Shown in pieces: positions 34,528 to 43,227 of a DNA stretch of 64,000 bases. The translations under genes and the position numbers were made by a program. How positions within the stretch are numbered: position 1 is the stretch's first letter; each line of letters opens with the position of its first letter. Source of the stretch: SLNP01 sp964568875 (GTDB lineage: Bacteria > Bacteroidota > Bacteroidia > Bacteroidales > VadinHA17); the NCBI GenBank assembly GCA_964568875.1, contig CAZMSH010000014.1:26305-90304 (forward strand), read 5' to 3'. A model generated the notes under the pieces. That model had not been told where the DNA came from and did no database searches. It saw nothing but the letters and a program-made list of their open reading frames with translations.

Positions 34528-35280
34528 GTGGAAACAGAAGACTACAAGATCAGCTTTTTCAAGCCGACCACTGAACGTGCAAGGCTTAACCGTAACCTTA
34601 CCTTGAAGCTCTTCATAGCATGGGCAGTCGCAATTTTCGGATTTCAGATACTGCTTAGGGTTATTGAAGAACCTGTACCGGAAGAGGGACTAATTTCATT
34701 TACAACAGCATGGAACCAGATCGAAGCCGAAGCTGCTGATACCGATGCCTTCAAAGCTGCGGCATTGCCCGTTATCCAGGTTTTGGGCAAGTCCTCACTA
34801 AAACCGGAAGAGTATGACGTTGTCAGAGATGCTCTTGGCTGGATGGTTGCCCGGGTAATATCGGATGAAGAACTAAGCAGCCTTCAGGAAGAAGTAATAA
34901 ACTTTAATTTACTCAGAAACAGGATAACCTCACTGCAAGATGAAGAGTATCTTGCAGCTAAGGAGGTAATCGAACTGAAGGCAGGTTCTGCCCTCGGTGT
35001 CGGACAAGAGTCATTGCTTGCAAAGCTTTTACCACTGGGCCTTGATAATGACCTTGCCGAATTATCTCCGGAAAGCAGAATGAAATTGCCGGATATTATG
35101 ACTACATATCTTACTCATAACCGGTCTGTGCTCACTGATACAATATTTCTTGGCTTTCCATTCCATTACTTCTATACTGCAGTTTTCCTGCTTGTTTTCT
35201 TTATAGCGCTTTGCTGGTATTACTGTTACAGGACCGACAAGGTACATGCCAGGCTGAATTTTACTGAACAGACTACTTAA
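34528..35280 (+). CDS. DUF4212-like symporter small subunit with a large insert
   Basis: A 250-residue protein starting at GTG. The first helix (about 26-46, TLKLFIAWAVAIFGFQILL) and the last (about 212-235, FHYFYTAVFLLVFFIALCWYY, preceded by FLGFPF) look like the two helices of DUF4212 small subunits, which normally are only about 80-100 residues long. Here about 160 hydrophilic, helix-rich residues are inserted between them and would lie outside the membrane on one side. The following gene is a sodium:solute symporter 24 bases on, the usual DUF4212 partner. The assignment is from the end motifs and neighbour, not the whole sequence. Confidence 0.6.
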   Translation: METEDYKISFFKPTTERARLNRNLTLKLFIAWAVAIFGFQILLRVIEEPVPEEGLISFTTAWNQIEAEAADTDAFKAAALPVIQVLGKSSLKPEEYDVVRDALGWMVARVISDEELSSLQEEVINFNLLRNRITSLQDEEYLAAKEVIELKAGSALGVGQESLLAKLLPLGLDNDLAELSPESRMKLPDIMTTYLTHNRSVLTDTIFLGFPFHYFYTAVFLLVFFIALCWYYCYRTDKVHARLNFTEQTT

Positions 35281-35304
35281 TTTCAACCAGTGAGAATAGT
35301 AAAG

Positions 35305-36972
35305 ATGAAAAGGATATATTTACTCTTATTATCGTTTATACCGGCAGTACTTTTCGCTGCCAGCGATGTCACACAGCTTGAGGGAGGATTTAAAGTCGGT
35401 CCCGCAATAATACTAATACTGATACTCTCCCTCTTTATCCTCGTCGGAGTGGTTTTCAGGGCTAAGGATACCACTGATTACTATGCTGCCGGGCGCAAAA
35501 TATCAAGGGTAGGATCGGGTATGGCCATTGCTTCCAACTGGATGAGTGCTGCCTCATTTCTTGGAATGGCGGCTCTTATGTACGATGTTGGTTATCACGG
35601 GCTGGCATATGTTGTGGGCTGGACGGGAGGTTATGTTCTGTTGCTGATACTCATGGCAGGGCAGATAAGAAGGTATGGTAAGTATACAGCCGCCGATTTC
35701 ATTGGCGACAGGTACTACTCAAGTTCGCTAAGGACAATAGGCGCGGCTATTGCTATAGTAATTTCGATAGCATATGCTGTCGGACAATTTGGAGGCATAG
35801 GCCTGATGTTTAAATGGGTTATGGGCATCGATTACCTGCCTGCCGTGATGATTGGGGGGTCGGTGGTATTGGCCTATACCCTTATTTCAGGGATGTTAGG
35901 TGTCACCAAGAATATGCAGATACAGTATATTATCATTATCTCTTCCTTTATAATTCCGCTCTTCATTCTGACAGCCAAATTTGATTACTTCTGGCTACTG
36001 CCACAGATAGGGTATGGTTCTGTGGTACAGGATATTGTTGAGGGCATACAGATAACTGAGAAATCAGGTCTTTTCAATTCCCTGGGTCACCATTTTGCGA
36101 TAGTGCCAAGTCCTGAATATGCAATGCCCTGGGATCCTTCAACAGGACAGACGTTTTTTCAGTGGGTGGCGATAGCATTTTCACTGATGATAGGCACGGC
36201 AGGATTGCCACATGTTATACAGCGGTTTTATGTTGTACCGAAAGTAAGCGACGCCAGGTGGTCGGTAGTATGGGGACTCTTCTTCATCTGCCTGCTCTAT
36301 TGGAGTGCTCCTGTCTATTCGGCATTCGGAAAAATGCTGTCGGCAAATCCTGAGGTCGGAAAACTGGCCAAGGATGCGATAGTCGTTTACACTGCTCAGC
36401 TTGGGGATGTGCATCCTCTAATAGTGGGCCTGCTGGCGGCAGGGGGAGTTTCGGCGGCCTTTTCTACCGTTTCAGGCCTGTTGGTAGCCGGCTCTTCTGC
36501 TTTTGCTCATGACATTTATGTTAAGGTCATTAATCCCGGCGCCACTCCGAATATTCAGCTCAGGGTAGCAAGGATCAGCACTGTTCTGATGGCGATAATC
36601 ATAACCATCATAGCTTTATTTGACCTGGCTCTTATCGCTCAGCTGGTGGCCATAGCTTTTTCAATGGCAGGATGCACGATATTTCCGTTGTTTCTTCTTG
36701 GAATATGGTGGAGCGGTTCAAACAGGGCAGGCGCCAAGGCAGGGCTGATAACAGGAAGTCTTGTAACAATTGTTGCCCTTACTTATCTTGTAGGTGCAAA
36801 GGCAGGATGGAACCTTCCTTTCTATGATTTTATCTCCTATTATCTCGGAGCATGGTATTTTGCATGGATAGGGGCTCCTCTGGCCATAGCTGTTAACATC
36901 ATTGTATCAAAATTGACAAAGGAAACACCAGTTGAAATAAGACAATTCCTTATTGAAAAAGTACACTCTTGA
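35305..36972 (+). CDS. Sodium:solute symporter (acetate/carboxylate type)
   Basis: A 555-residue protein with about 13 membrane helices and the SSS family features: DYYAAGRKISRVGSGMAIASNWMSAASFLG near the start, a GFxxYV-like second helix region and AAGGVSAAFSTVSGLLVAGSSAFAHDIY in the middle. It begins with a hydrophobic signal-like helix (MKRIYLLLLSFIPAVLFA) from the ATG at 35305. The close ActP/carboxylate branch is suggested by the partner DUF4212-like gene and by AHDIYVKV. It should take up a small carboxylate with sodium. The stop overlaps the next gene's TTG start by 4 bases. Confidence 0.85.
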   Translation: MKRIYLLLLSFIPAVLFAASDVTQLEGGFKVGPAIILILILSLFILVGVVFRAKDTTDYYAAGRKISRVGSGMAIASNWMSAASFLGMAALMYDVGYHGLAYVVGWTGGYVLLLILMAGQIRRYGKYTAADFIGDRYYSSSLRTIGAAIAIVISIAYAVGQFGGIGLMFKWVMGIDYLPAVMIGGSVVLAYTLISGMLGVTKNMQIQYIIIISSFIIPLFILTAKFDYFWLLPQIGYGSVVQDIVEGIQITEKSGLFNSLGHHFAIVPSPEYAMPWDPSTGQTFFQWVAIAFSLMIGTAGLPHVIQRFYVVPKVSDARWSVVWGLFFICLLYWSAPVYSAFGKMLSANPEVGKLAKDAIVVYTAQLGDVHPLIVGLLAAGGVSAAFSTVSGLLVAGSSAFAHDIYVKVINPGATPNIQLRVARISTVLMAIIITIIALFDLALIAQLVAIAFSMAGCTIFPLFLLGIWWSGSNRAGAKAGLITGSLVTIVALTYLVGAKAGWNLPFYDFISYYLGAWYFAWIGAPLAIAVNIIVSKLTKETPVEIRQFLIEKVHS

Positions 36973-37733
36973 TTTTGAATACATTATCGGGGAATAAAGG
37001 AGTCAGGCTGGTCATTCTCGTAATGATTATCCTTACCTCTATTGGCATTGTAATAGCAAAAGTTTACTACGGCAGAATTAATAGCGCGGTCGATCCCCGC
37101 ATAAGGGAGGCCCGGGTGATGTATGGCCGTTACAACAGTTATACTTCAGAGAATGATGCTGAATCGGTGGTGCTTTTACTCGACAGTGTCAGAGCTATTT
37201 ATAATTCAATAGATCACTACAGGTGTTCATATGAACCGGGAGTGCTTGAGAATAATCTGGCATCAGTCTATCTTACACTTGCGCTGGCAACCAAAGATAT
37301 GGTTGAGAGAAGGGAGTTCCTCTTTGATTCCGCTGAAGAGCATCTGAGCAAGGGTATTGAATATTATAAGTCATGGCTGGAGAGGTTCAGTGATCTTACA
37401 GAGGAACAGGTCAGTACGATCATAGCGGATGAATTCAAAGCAGATGCTGCGCTCAGGGAATCGAAAAATCTGGAGGCCATAATCGCAAAAAGGATAAGGG
37501 ATATTCTTGATGCTCAGAAGGAGACCCCCAGGAGGTTATCGGTAAGCTACTCCAACCTTGGAATAATAATGCGACACCGTGGCGATGCAGAGGAAGCAGT
37601 GGCTTATTATGAAAAGTCACTGGAGATTTGGCCAGAGAATCATGTAGCCCGTAACAACCTGAATATCATTTTCGGCTTGCCGCCTGTAAAACAGAGTTTT
37701 CTCCGCAGGATGTTTCCACCGGACAGATTATAA
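36969..37733 (+). CDS. Membrane-anchored TPR-like protein
   Basis: A 254-residue protein with one N-terminal membrane helix (about 13-33, VRLVILVMIILTSIGIVIAKV) and helical repeats. A TPR unit is clear near the end: SYSNLGIIMRHRGDAEEAVAYYEKSLEIWPENHVARNNL. The start is a TTG that overlaps the symporter stop. It probably acts as an envelope scaffold tied to the transporter, but nothing shows its partner. No catalytic motif is visible. Confidence 0.75.
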   Translation: MILNTLSGNKGVRLVILVMIILTSIGIVIAKVYYGRINSAVDPRIREARVMYGRYNSYTSENDAESVVLLLDSVRAIYNSIDHYRCSYEPGVLENNLASVYLTLALATKDMVERREFLFDSAEEHLSKGIEYYKSWLERFSDLTEEQVSTIIADEFKADAALRESKNLEAIIAKRIRDILDAQKETPRRLSVSYSNLGIIMRHRGDAEEAVAYYEKSLEIWPENHVARNNLNIIFGLPPVKQSFLRRMFPPDRL

Positions 37734-37774
37734 TTAAGAAGAAGAATGATTTATTAAACAGAAAACCAGGTGAT

Positions 37775-39079
37775 ATGAAGATTAACAAATTACTGTCAAT
37801 GCTGCTGCTGTTGCTTCCCATTATGGCCTCAGCCCAGAATTCAACAGACCCGCCCAAATATGGGATCAGTTTTTCAGGCTTCCTGAAAACTGACTATTTC
37901 CTTGACACCCGCGAAGGCGTTTCAATCAGGGAGGGGCACTTCCTGCTGTACCCGAGGAACATCTCCCTTGATACAGATGGAAACGATATTTATGCCAACC
38001 CATCCTTCAATTTCCTGTCAATACAGTCAAGGCTGACAGGCAGAATAACAGCTCCTGATGCTTTCGGCGCCAAAGTCTCCGGGATCCTTGAAGCTGATTT
38101 TTTCGGCAATGAAAATGCAGCCTTCATTGATGCCAACGGTTTCAGGTTGAGACATGCCTTTGCGAAACTTGACTGGGAGAAAGCAGAGCTGATAGCAGGC
38201 CAGTACTGGCATCCGTTTTTTATCCCCGCTTGCTTTTCAGGGGTAATCTCATTCAATACAGGGGCTCCATTCCAGCCATTTTCCCGCAATCCGCAGGCAA
38301 GACTGACCTACAAACCCGGAAAGGTGAATCTCACCGGCGTGGTCTCATCTCAAAGAGACTTTACCAGCCCGGGGGGATCTGCCCCTTTGCGCAATTCAGC
38401 TACACCCATATTAAGCGGATTAATAACATACGAAGAGAACAACAGCAGCACTGGTACGGGTTTTCTGGCCGGTGCCGGTGTTGACTATAAGACCATTCAG
38501 CCGCTTCAAACCACCACCCGTTTTTTGCAGTCGTTTGTAACTGATGAGAAGGTAAGTGGTTTGTCGGCGACGGCTTTCCTCAAAATCACCAGACCTCAGT
38601 TTATCTGGAAACTCCAGACAATTTATGGAGAGAATCTGTTTGACCTGATTATGATGGGAGGCTATGTTGTCAGTTCGCTTGAGGATCCATTGACAAACCG
38701 GGTTAAATACTCTACTTTAAATTATCATACCACATGGACAGAGTTACAGACGAAAGGAGATAAAGTACAATTGGGACTGTGGGCAGGTTATGCCAGGAAC
38801 CTGGGGTCGAAGGAGACCATCCTCGAGTATTCGAACCGCATAGGAGGGAGTGATGTTACGACACGAGGAGCAGATATGAAGTCGCTGATGAGAGTATCCC
38901 CAAGAGTGGTGTTTATCAGCGGAAAATTCAATCTGGCCACTGAACTGGAATATACGTCAGTGGCATATGCAACCAGACAGACTGACGGCACCATTAACCG
39001 TGATGAATACGGTAAGATTACGGAATCACAGAATGTCAGCAATCTGAGGGTACTTCTCTCTGCAATCCTGAATTTCTGA
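37775..39079 (+). CDS. Outer-membrane porin-like protein
   Basis: A 434-residue protein with a signal peptide (MKINKLLSMLLLLLPIMASA) and a beta-rich body with amphipathic strands from about residue 30, such as GISFSGFLKTDYFLDTRE and FLSIQSRLTGRITAPDAFGAKVSGILEADFFG. It ends in LLSAILNF, a terminal Phe typical of outer-membrane barrels. The order is like DcaP-type or related trimeric porins. In this locus it would let the carboxylate cross the outer membrane. Substrate not shown. Confidence 0.72.
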   Translation: MKINKLLSMLLLLLPIMASAQNSTDPPKYGISFSGFLKTDYFLDTREGVSIREGHFLLYPRNISLDTDGNDIYANPSFNFLSIQSRLTGRITAPDAFGAKVSGILEADFFGNENAAFIDANGFRLRHAFAKLDWEKAELIAGQYWHPFFIPACFSGVISFNTGAPFQPFSRNPQARLTYKPGKVNLTGVVSSQRDFTSPGGSAPLRNSATPILSGLITYEENNSSTGTGFLAGAGVDYKTIQPLQTTTRFLQSFVTDEKVSGLSATAFLKITRPQFIWKLQTIYGENLFDLIMMGGYVVSSLEDPLTNRVKYSTLNYHTTWTELQTKGDKVQLGLWAGYARNLGSKETILEYSNRIGGSDVTTRGADMKSLMRVSPRVVFISGKFNLATELEYTSVAYATRQTDGTINRDEYGKITESQNVSNLRVLLSAILNF

Positions 39080-39122
39080 CAAGAAGATTATATTTATTGA
39101 GTATTCACTAAACAGTAAAAAT

Positions 39123-39416
39123 ATGCACGGACCGGCAGCAAAACTAGAAAAAGACCATGCAGCTGACAAGAAGGCAAAGCTCGGAATCTACCTCTTCCTG
39201 GTTTACGTCGTTGTTTACAGCGGATTTGTGGTGATAGGATTATATGATCCTGACCTTATGGGTGTACATGTGGTCGGAAAGCAGAACCTGGCTATTGTTT
39301 ACGGCTTTGGACTGATAGTACTGGCGATAATAATGGGGTTCATATACAATGCGTTGTGCACCCGTATGGAAGACCGGATGAACGAAAAGCAGAAAGGAGG
39401 CTCTCATGACCTATAA
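39123..39416 (+). CDS. DUF485 membrane protein (YjcH-like)
   Basis: A 97-residue protein with two membrane helices (about 22-40 and 60-82) and the DUF485 pattern: KKAKLGIYLFLVYVVVYSGFV, then GKQNLAIVYGFGLIVLAIIMGFIYNALC. DUF485 proteins sit next to acetate symporters (YjcH with ActP). It overlaps the following symporter gene by 11 bases, which shows coupling. Confidence 0.85.
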   Translation: MHGPAAKLEKDHAADKKAKLGIYLFLVYVVVYSGFVVIGLYDPDLMGVHVVGKQNLAIVYGFGLIVLAIIMGFIYNALCTRMEDRMNEKQKGGSHDL

Positions 39417-41328
39417 TGTTTCTGCCTGGGCAATAATAATATTTGTAGTTTTTGTTGCGATAGTTCTGTTCCTTTCTTTCTATTTCGCCCGCAAGACAAA
39501 GTCGGCTTCAGGATATTATGCCGCAGGAGGAAAGATTCACTGGGGAGTAAACGGAATAGCATTTGCGGGAGATTACCTCTCTGCTGCTTCATTCCTTGGT
39601 ATTTGCGGTATGATAGCCTTTTCAGGTTACGACGGTTTCCTCTATTCGATAGGATACCTTGCAGGATGGGTTGTGGCTTTGTTTATAGTTGCCGAGCCTC
39701 TAAAGCGTCTTGGGCGGTATACATTTACTGATGCTCTTGATGCCAGGTTCAATTCCAAATCAATAAAGCTAACCGCTTCGATAAGCACCCTGGTAGTATC
39801 GGTCTTTTATCTTATTCCACAAATGGTGGGAGCGGGTGACCTGGTTGTTCCGCTACTGGGACTGCCTCACTGGATCGGTGTGATGATAGTTGGTTCCATA
39901 GTTATATTCATTGTGGCCACGGCAGGAATGACCTCAACCACCTACGTGCAGTTCATTAAAGGAGCGTTGCTGATTATTTTCTCAACCGTACTGACGGTTT
40001 ATATTTTAAACAACGGACTGAATCTTAGTCCGGGAGGTAGTTACCACAGGTTTGTTACACTGGGAGTCGTATTTGAGGATGGCGAGTTTGCCGGAACCAC
40101 GGAAGAGGACTACACCCTTGCCGAAGTTCATACTATTGACGGAATGACTTTCGCGGCGCTGGAAAAACAGGGCGTTACCAACTGGTACAAGCTCTCTTCA
40201 GACTCTACTTACCTCGAAGAGATGCTCTCGGTCACCACCAGATATGATGGAGTAAAACTATACAATGGCGAACCGAAATCGGAGGGAAAATTCTATCAGG
40301 TCGGGCATCTTACAAAGGTAGTGGTTGACGGAGAAGAGGTTGACGAGACTGGTCCGCTGGGCCCGTTCAGGTTTATTTCTGCGCTGGAGGAGAGCGAGTT
40401 GGTAAGATTCACCAGGAAGGAGATAAGAGACGCAAATACAACAGTATGGTATCAGGAACCTACTTCTGGCAGTGACATGATAAAACCTGGCTTACTGTAT
40501 AAGGTTTCAACACGTGCCGGTGCTACATTCTGGACCAAGCTCAATTTCGTCTCACTCATGCTGGCGCTTTTCTTCGGAACTTCAGCGCTGCCTCATATTC
40601 TTATAAGATATTATACTGTACCAAGCCAGAGAGCGGCAAGAAAATCTACGATAGTGGCAATTTCAGCTATCGGGTTTTTCTATATCCTGACAATGTATAT
40701 GGGGCTGGGAGCTGCTGTTAATGGTGTTCTTGATGTTGAAAGCAGTAATATGTCAGGACCCTTGCTCGCAAGATACTTTGGGGTAGGTCTTTTTTCAATG
40801 ATCTCGGCTATAGCATTTGCAACTGTTCTGGGAACTGTCAGCGGCCTTATTGTAGCCTCATCAGGGGCAATAGCACATGATTTTCTTGACAACTATCTTA
40901 ACCTTAAGATGGATGACCGTCAGAAGGTCAGGGCAGGCAAGCTCGCAGCGTTCGGCGTAGGATTGTTTGCCATTCTGCTTGGGATTCTCTTTAAGGGAAT
41001 GAACGTCTCATTTCTGGTAGGCCTTGCGTTCGCTGTTGCTGCTTCGGCCAACCTGCCCGCAATTCTTTTCCTTCTTTTCTGGAAGAAAACGACTGCAAAG
41101 GGTATTGCATGGTCGATTGTTACGGGAATAGTATCATCGGTAGGAATAATACTGTTGTCTCCAACCATGTACGAGAGGTATGGTCTTGACAAGGCTGCGG
41201 CTCCCATCCCACTCGATAACCCGGGTATAATATCCATACCCCTGGCTGTGATTGTCCTTGTGGTCGTTTCGCTGATGACGCAGAAGGACAATGTCAACAA
41301 GGTAGAGAATTACCATCATGGCTTGTAG
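39406..41328 (+). CDS. Sodium:solute symporter, ActP-like, with a large insert
   Basis: A 640-residue symporter of the acetate permease branch: SGYYAAGGKIHWGVNGIAFAGDYLSAASFLG in the first helices and ATVLGTVSGLIVASSGAIAHDFLDNYLNLK later, with GMTSTTYVQFIKGALLI and FFGTSALPHILIRYYTV. Between residues about 205 and 375 lies a hydrophilic insert (from NLSPGGSYHRF to TTVWYQEPTSG) absent from typical ActP proteins of about 550 residues. Known relatives with extended loops exist. It should take up acetate or another short carboxylate with sodium or protons. Translationally coupled to the DUF485 gene. Confidence 0.85.
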   Translation: MTYNVSAWAIIIFVVFVAIVLFLSFYFARKTKSASGYYAAGGKIHWGVNGIAFAGDYLSAASFLGICGMIAFSGYDGFLYSIGYLAGWVVALFIVAEPLKRLGRYTFTDALDARFNSKSIKLTASISTLVVSVFYLIPQMVGAGDLVVPLLGLPHWIGVMIVGSIVIFIVATAGMTSTTYVQFIKGALLIIFSTVLTVYILNNGLNLSPGGSYHRFVTLGVVFEDGEFAGTTEEDYTLAEVHTIDGMTFAALEKQGVTNWYKLSSDSTYLEEMLSVTTRYDGVKLYNGEPKSEGKFYQVGHLTKVVVDGEEVDETGPLGPFRFISALEESELVRFTRKEIRDANTTVWYQEPTSGSDMIKPGLLYKVSTRAGATFWTKLNFVSLMLALFFGTSALPHILIRYYTVPSQRAARKSTIVAISAIGFFYILTMYMGLGAAVNGVLDVESSNMSGPLLARYFGVGLFSMISAIAFATVLGTVSGLIVASSGAIAHDFLDNYLNLKMDDRQKVRAGKLAAFGVGLFAILLGILFKGMNVSFLVGLAFAVAASANLPAILFLLFWKKTTAKGIAWSIVTGIVSSVGIILLSPTMYERYGLDKAAAPIPLDNPGIISIPLAVIVLVVVSLMTQKDNVNKVENYHHGL

Positions 41329-41391
41329 ACAATTAAAATGGTGTTTGAGGAGGATGGCTTTACCATAGCCTGACGGGTAATATAATATGTG

Positions 41392-42153
41392 ATGAGACCA
41401 TACATACTTGCAGAAAACAACTGGGAGAACCTTAAGGAGTTCCGTTTCGAACTTGCCGTTCTGCCGTGGGGTGCTACTGAGGCACATAATTATCACCTTC
41501 CATATTCTGCTGACATTATAGAATCAGAATTAATTGCAGCTGAAGCAGCCAGAATAGCATGGGAGAAAGGATCCAGGGTGGTGGTTCTGCCTGTTGTTCC
41601 CTTTGGGGTAAATACCGGACAGAGGGACATATATCTCGATATAAACCTGAATCCCTCAACCCAGTTGGCAATTCTGAAGGATATAATCACGGTACTTGAT
41701 CATCAGGGTTTACATAAGCTCTTAATACTAAACAGTCACGGAGGCAATGACTTCAAACCCCTCCTGAGGGAACTGGGCGGTAGCTTTCCTGACATGTCCC
41801 TTAGTGTTGCCAACTGGTACCAGGCACTTGACAGGAAGAAATATTTTGATGAACCGGGTGATCATGCCGATGAGATGGAGACAAGCCTTCTTTTGTTTCT
41901 CAGGCCTGACCTTGTACTGCCCAAAGAGAAATGGGGAGAAGGCCATGAACGCAAAAACCGCATAGGAGCATTCCGTGAGGGCTGGGCATGGACAGAGCGG
42001 CGTTGGCCTCAGGTGACTGATGATACCGGAATTGGAAATCCGCAGCATGCAACACGCGAAAAGGGAGAAAGATTTTTCAGGGATTTGACAGAACTGTTAA
42101 GCGGCCTTTTCCGGGACCTTTGTAATACTGATTCCGGCAATCAGTATTTATAA
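41392..42153 (+). CDS. Creatininase-family amidohydrolase
   Basis: A 253-residue protein with the family's metal site: the GATEAHNYHLPYSADII stretch (Glu, His and Asp ligands) near residue 30, LILNSHGGND near residue 113, then DHADEMETSLLLFL about 160-175. The family includes creatininase and amide hydrolases of several pathways; the substrate here is not clear. The ATG at 41392 is preferred to the GTG at 41389, though either is possible. It ends the transporter row and may supply or use the carboxylate taken up. Confidence 0.85.
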   Translation: MRPYILAENNWENLKEFRFELAVLPWGATEAHNYHLPYSADIIESELIAAEAARIAWEKGSRVVVLPVVPFGVNTGQRDIYLDINLNPSTQLAILKDIITVLDHQGLHKLLILNSHGGNDFKPLLRELGGSFPDMSLSVANWYQALDRKKYFDEPGDHADEMETSLLLFLRPDLVLPKEKWGEGHERKNRIGAFREGWAWTERRWPQVTDDTGIGNPQHATREKGERFFRDLTELLSGLFRDLCNTDSGNQYL

Positions 42154-42470
42154 AGATGATGACCCGGATATGTTTTGTCTTTACGTAGCTACCATTCTGC
42201 GCAAGGATAGAAGCACTTCCATTATTGGCTGTCCAGACATTTGTTGTGCGTAATACACGACTTCATTCTCTACGGAAAATTAAATTTTGCTGTAAGAAAA
42301 GTTTTGTCGAAATTTGATTAACTATTATCGTGTTAACGCGCCCGGACTCATTTTGGGGAGTCATTTTTCTTGTTTGTTAATCTTAACATCATTATTGTAT
42401 TTGCAGCAATAAACAGCACAATAATTTAATTGCTGACTGCTTGTTGCAAAGAGTTAAACACTATCTGAAA
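42154..42470. other. Intergenic region with a repeat fragment and a weak hairpin
   Basis: No gene is seen in this 317-base stretch. GTAATACACGACTTCA at 42250-42265 differs by one base from part of the 36-base repeat near 30.87 kb. A weak hairpin, GACTC with GAGTC around 42348-42362 followed by ATTTTT, could be a terminator. No clear TAnnTTTG promoter box is found before the next gene. Confidence 0.45.
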
Positions 42471-43199
42471 ATGAAAAATCCATTCGTTCTTTTCATTATA
42501 CTGATGCTGGCAGCGGGAGCTGAAGCACAACCCGGCAGGAACAGGCAGAATGACAACTTTCTGCAGATAGGATTTAAAGCGGGGGCCGGCTATTCAACAA
42601 TAACCGACCTGTCAAAAGTGCTTGTGAGTGAATCATATTATACCGGTTATACATTTGAAAACAGCGGAAGCTGGTCTTTTACTGGAGGCCTCTATTTAAA
42701 TTACAAGTTTGAGGGATCTATCTCTGCAATATATTTTGAAGTGTCCTATTCCACACTGGGGAACAAACTGCATTACTCAGACATTAATGATTTCTCCTAT
42801 GATTTCTCGGTCAAGTACAATTACATAAACATGGACCTATGGTATAAGGCTTATCTCCTTAATGGCCTGTTTCTGGGTTCAGGACCAAGACTCGGGCTTA
42901 ATCTGACCCCGGGAGGCCTTTTCTATACTTCAAATGGTGAAGACCAGTTTGGGCCGGATATTCTTATACAACAGCAGATGAGGGATGTACTAAAGGGCCG
43001 CACCAATTTTTCCATCGGTCTGGGTGCAGGGTATGAGTTCCTGTTCGGGTTGTCATTGGATGTCAGGTATTATCAGGGTTTGAGTGATGTGATGGAGACA
43101 GAGGTAAATAATTTTCGCTTTATCGAAAACAGGAACACGGGCAGTGTGCTGCAAATATCTCTTGGATTTGCAATACCGTATGATCTGAACGTCTTTTAA
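42471..43199 (+). CDS. Outer-membrane beta-barrel protein
   Basis: A 242-residue protein with a signal peptide (MKNPFVLFIILMLAAGAEAQ) and an amphipathic barrel body: GFKAGAGYSTITDL, GSWSFTGGLYLNYKF, AIYFEVSYSTLGNKLHY, SIGLGAGYEFLFGLSLDVRYYQG. The pattern is of the PorT-like/outer membrane protein barrel group common in Bacteroidota. The start at 42471 leaves the correct signal; the Met at 42441 adds a stretch before it. It lies 28 bases before the lectin-like gene and may be an export or anchoring partner, which is inference. Confidence 0.7.
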   Translation: MKNPFVLFIILMLAAGAEAQPGRNRQNDNFLQIGFKAGAGYSTITDLSKVLVSESYYTGYTFENSGSWSFTGGLYLNYKFEGSISAIYFEVSYSTLGNKLHYSDINDFSYDFSVKYNYINMDLWYKAYLLNGLFLGSGPRLGLNLTPGGLFYTSNGEDQFGPDILIQQQMRDVLKGRTNFSIGLGAGYEFLFGLSLDVRYYQGLSDVMETEVNNFRFIENRNTGSVLQISLGFAIPYDLNVF

Positions 43200-43227
43200 G
43201 ATTGATAACAGAAATAAATCGGATCCG

